A DNA stretch of 64,000 nucleotides from Ulota crispa (Eukaryota; Streptophyta; Bryopsida; Orthotrichales; Orthotrichaceae): positions 17,376,727-17,440,726 of the forward strand of contig OY987245.1 in the NCBI GenBank assembly GCA_963920765.1, read 5' to 3'. The notes beneath the pieces were generated by a model. It made no database searches. It saw only the letters and a list, made by a program, of their open reading frames with translations, and had not been told where the DNA came from. Position numbers and translations under genes: made by a program. This document shows, one piece after another, positions 61,791 to 64,000 of the stretch. Position 1 is the first letter of the stretch. Each line of letters opens with the position of its first letter.

Positions 61791-62978
61791 ATGGATCAAT
61801 GCAAGCGAATGCTCAAATTGCCCGCCGAGTACTCCATTTGGTCGCATCTCGGGAGCTCTCGGAAAGCTACAGACAGACAGGTTGAAGCCGACGTCGCTGC
61901 TCCTGCTCCTGCTGGCGCTGCTCCTGCTACTCCTCTTCCTCCTGCTTCTTATCCTAAGCCAAACACAAGATGGCGCAGGTAAACCTAACATTTATGCCGC
62001 CTGAGAATACCGGAACATTGTAGTTTTTCGAAATTTGAACTCCGCAACACATATGAACGTTCTTTATGTTTAACTGCAGCCTTAAATCCTCTTTTCAATC
62101 TTCGTATGTTTTTAATTACAGCCTAAGAATAAGAATAGAGTCTTTGGAGGCAGAACCAAAAGAGAGGAAAAAACGCAATGTCGGAACAGAGTTTTTAAAA
62201 ATCAAAGAGAAAATTTGCAGTTTAAGCCGTGATTCGGCAAAATGCTGCCTGAGAATACTGGACTATGATAGCTTTCCAAATGTTAATTTCGCAACAAATA
62301 TGAACGTTCTTTATGTTTAACTGCAGCCGAAAGTTTTTTTTTCCAATCTTCGTGTGTTTAATTACAACCTAAGAACATAGTCTTTAGAAGCAGAACCGAA
62401 AAAGAGAAAAAAACGTAACGTAGGGACTGAGTCTCAGACAACCAAATAGAAAATTTGCGGTCAAAGCCGTGATTCGGCAAAATGCCGCCTAAGAATATTA
62501 GATTATTATAGCTTTCTAAATTTGAATTTTGTTTAATTGCAGCCTACAATGTTTTTTCAATCTCCGTATGTTTAATTACAGCCTAAGAACATAGTCTTTA
62601 GAAGCAGAACTGAAAACGCAACGTTGGAACAAAGTCTTAAATAATCGTATACTAAAATCTACTGTTAAATATGTCATTAGGAAATTGTGAGTGCGGGAAT
62701 ATTCTGTGTTTTCAGAGCATGAATGCGCATACATGAGAGTTGCCATAGTGATGGCCGAAGTTTCTTGATTCCGATGCAGGTACAATCCTACGAGCAAATT
62801 GCGATGGCGGAAGAGCAAGGCTACAGGTGTTCCCAATGCTCACGGTCCCAAGGTCATGAAATCAGTAAAGCCTGCAGCGTCGTCTAGACCGAAGCTTAAT
62901 TACGTTAATCCTCTTTACTACATCCGTCGAATCAAGAACAACCTCACCAACAGCAAACGGCAGAGAACTCCTTCTTGA
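61791..62978 (+). CDS. Uncharacterised small basic protein, 128 aa, two exons
   Basis: Function not recognised. Exon 1 is 61791-61978 and exon 2 is 62780-62978, joined through an AG/GTAAAC donor and a GATGCAG acceptor with an open frame across the join (387 bp with stop). A TAA stands directly before the ATG in frame, so the start is fixed. The N-terminal part reads MDQCKRMLKLPAEYSIWSHL, followed by an Ala/Pro-rich stretch (APAPAGAAPATPLPP). The C-terminal half is strongly basic with KLNYVNPLYYIRRIKNNLTN near the end. There is no signal peptide or membrane segment. The intron contains three repeats of about 245 bp. A chance frame cannot be fully excluded without transcript data. Confidence 0.5.
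61990..62655 (+). repeat. Three tandem repeats of about 245 bp within the small-protein intron
   Basis: Each unit starts near TGCCGCCTGAGAATA, contains ACTGCAGCC, a TTTAATTACAGCCTAAGAA block and GGAACAGAGT-like sequence, and the first two end GCCGTGATTCGGCAAAA. The repeated TTACAG/TGCAG motifs multiply potential splice acceptors. The third unit is partly deleted. Confidence 0.85.
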
Positions 62979-64000
62979 CTAACACTCAAACAATGCTTGA
63001 CGAACAACTAAATCGTATTTTTTTTTTCAAAAAACCAATGACGGAGGAGATTTGGAATTTTCAGCGGAACAGCAGCCCTGTGGAGAAAAGCGTGAGTGAG
63101 CCACGCGGTGGAGGTCGTTTCTCTGAACGTTGTAACTCAGAACCGTGTAATTTTGCATTCAGAATAATTCACAAACTTCAATATAACTCACACCACTTAA
63201 AAATCAACTTTTTTAATCTAACAACGGCGGCGTTGAAAAAGAAAATGCTGATGGTTCCTCAGCATGAACATGGTATTTGTCAGTTTGCACTTCTGTTTGT
63301 TCAGCAAAATGTTATTCTGCACATCACGATGCGATAGGGCATAAATTACTAAATAATAAAAAGTGGATACTAGGCCTTGTTTAGCGGTGTCTCGTAACAT
63401 TAGGAGGTTTCGAAACCTTGTAGAAAAGAGATTTTTCCTGAGCAGGAAACCGCTGTCTTCTCACGCAAAATCCAAGTCTTCTTCTAAGAAACCAAAGAGC
63501 TTTCCGCGCATCTAGCAAGGTGCAAAAAACTGCAATCATAGGCTGTCTTGCTTGAGAAAAAGACACCCTTGGCAGGAAGAAAAAACAAGGAAACTACCAT
63601 GAAAAATTAAACTTTTGCTCTTGCAAAAGTCCCTGACAGAAGAGGAATTATTAATAACTATAATTATTACAATAATGAGTTTTGAAACCCTTGTATACTG
63701 CTTAATTTGGCAGGGTTGCTAAATCGTGAGCAATAAGCAATGAGCAATGAGTGGTGAGCAATAAATGAGACTTTTTAGAGTGCAGGAGGAGAAATAAAAA
63801 TTTCCGTAATTTGAGATTGGATGTTTTGAAACAACAAAAAATTCCCTAAAGCAACACAATTTGTCTCTAAAGTGCAATAATCATTTGAAAGAGGGGAGGA
63901 TGTGGATGAAATAAATCAATGATATTCATTGGAGCCAATGAATGAAAATTAATATGGATGAAAAATGGCGGTCTAAGGTGGATGAAAAAATCTGTGATGG
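62979..64000. other. 3' flank of the small-protein gene
   Basis: No gene was recognised. A short GAGCAATAAGCAAT-type repeat occurs at 63727-63765. Sequence to the window end is AT-rich. Confidence 0.45.

Noticed and set aside
1..64000. tRNA, rRNA or organellar insertions
   Set aside because: No cloverleaf with a T-loop GGTTCGAATCC-type motif and no rRNA-like conserved blocks were seen by eye. A tRNAscan or Infernal run would be the decisive check.

Overview
The window looks like nuclear DNA of a land plant or close streptophyte relative. The evidence is a SAUR auxin-response gene, a UGT80-type sterol glucosyltransferase, a plant-type GT92 glycosyltransferase, GT-AG introns, AT-rich repeat-filled spacers and interstitial TTTAGGG-type (plant telomere-like) repeats. 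A single-exon TOP1 reading frame and long spacers between genes suggest a non-seed plant, but the lineage cannot be fixed from the sequence alone.

Layout. 1-595: first coding exon of a poly(ADP-ribose) glycohydrolase gene on the minus strand, running off the left edge. 0.7-18 kb: transposon graveyard with MULE-like, TA-target, TTAA-target and CACTA-like miniature elements, a broken trihelix/Myb-SANT-like gene at about 8.5-9.6 kb, and a CT-rich tandem array at 14.2-15.4 kb. 18.9-21.35 kb: intact TOP1 (816 aa, one coding exon, plus strand). 24.9-25.3 kb: SAUR gene (minus). 26-29.2 kb: repeats and an 821-bp palindrome. 29.8-31.9 kb: RanBP1 gene, 4 exons rebuilt, 225 aa (minus). 32.2-36.4 kb: more miniature elements. 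37.2-40.8 kb: GT92 glycosyltransferase, 2 exons, 565 aa (plus), whose intron hosts a nested transposon stack. 43.1-47.1 kb: four related TTAA-flanked elements. 47.4-54.3 kb: sterol glucosyltransferase, 16 exons rebuilt, 838 aa (minus). 61.8-63.0 kb: a probable two-exon gene for a small basic protein (plus).

The genes are unlinked eukaryotic housekeeping or growth genes (DNA topology, ADP-ribose turnover, Ran transport, auxin response, cell-wall and sterol glycosylation) and do not form one pathway. The most unusual content is the mobile DNA: several families flanked by TTAA with CCCTTAAA/CCCCTCA-like termini, which is the signature of piggyBac-type transposition, including one copy whose empty site can be compared with a related element elsewhere in the window.
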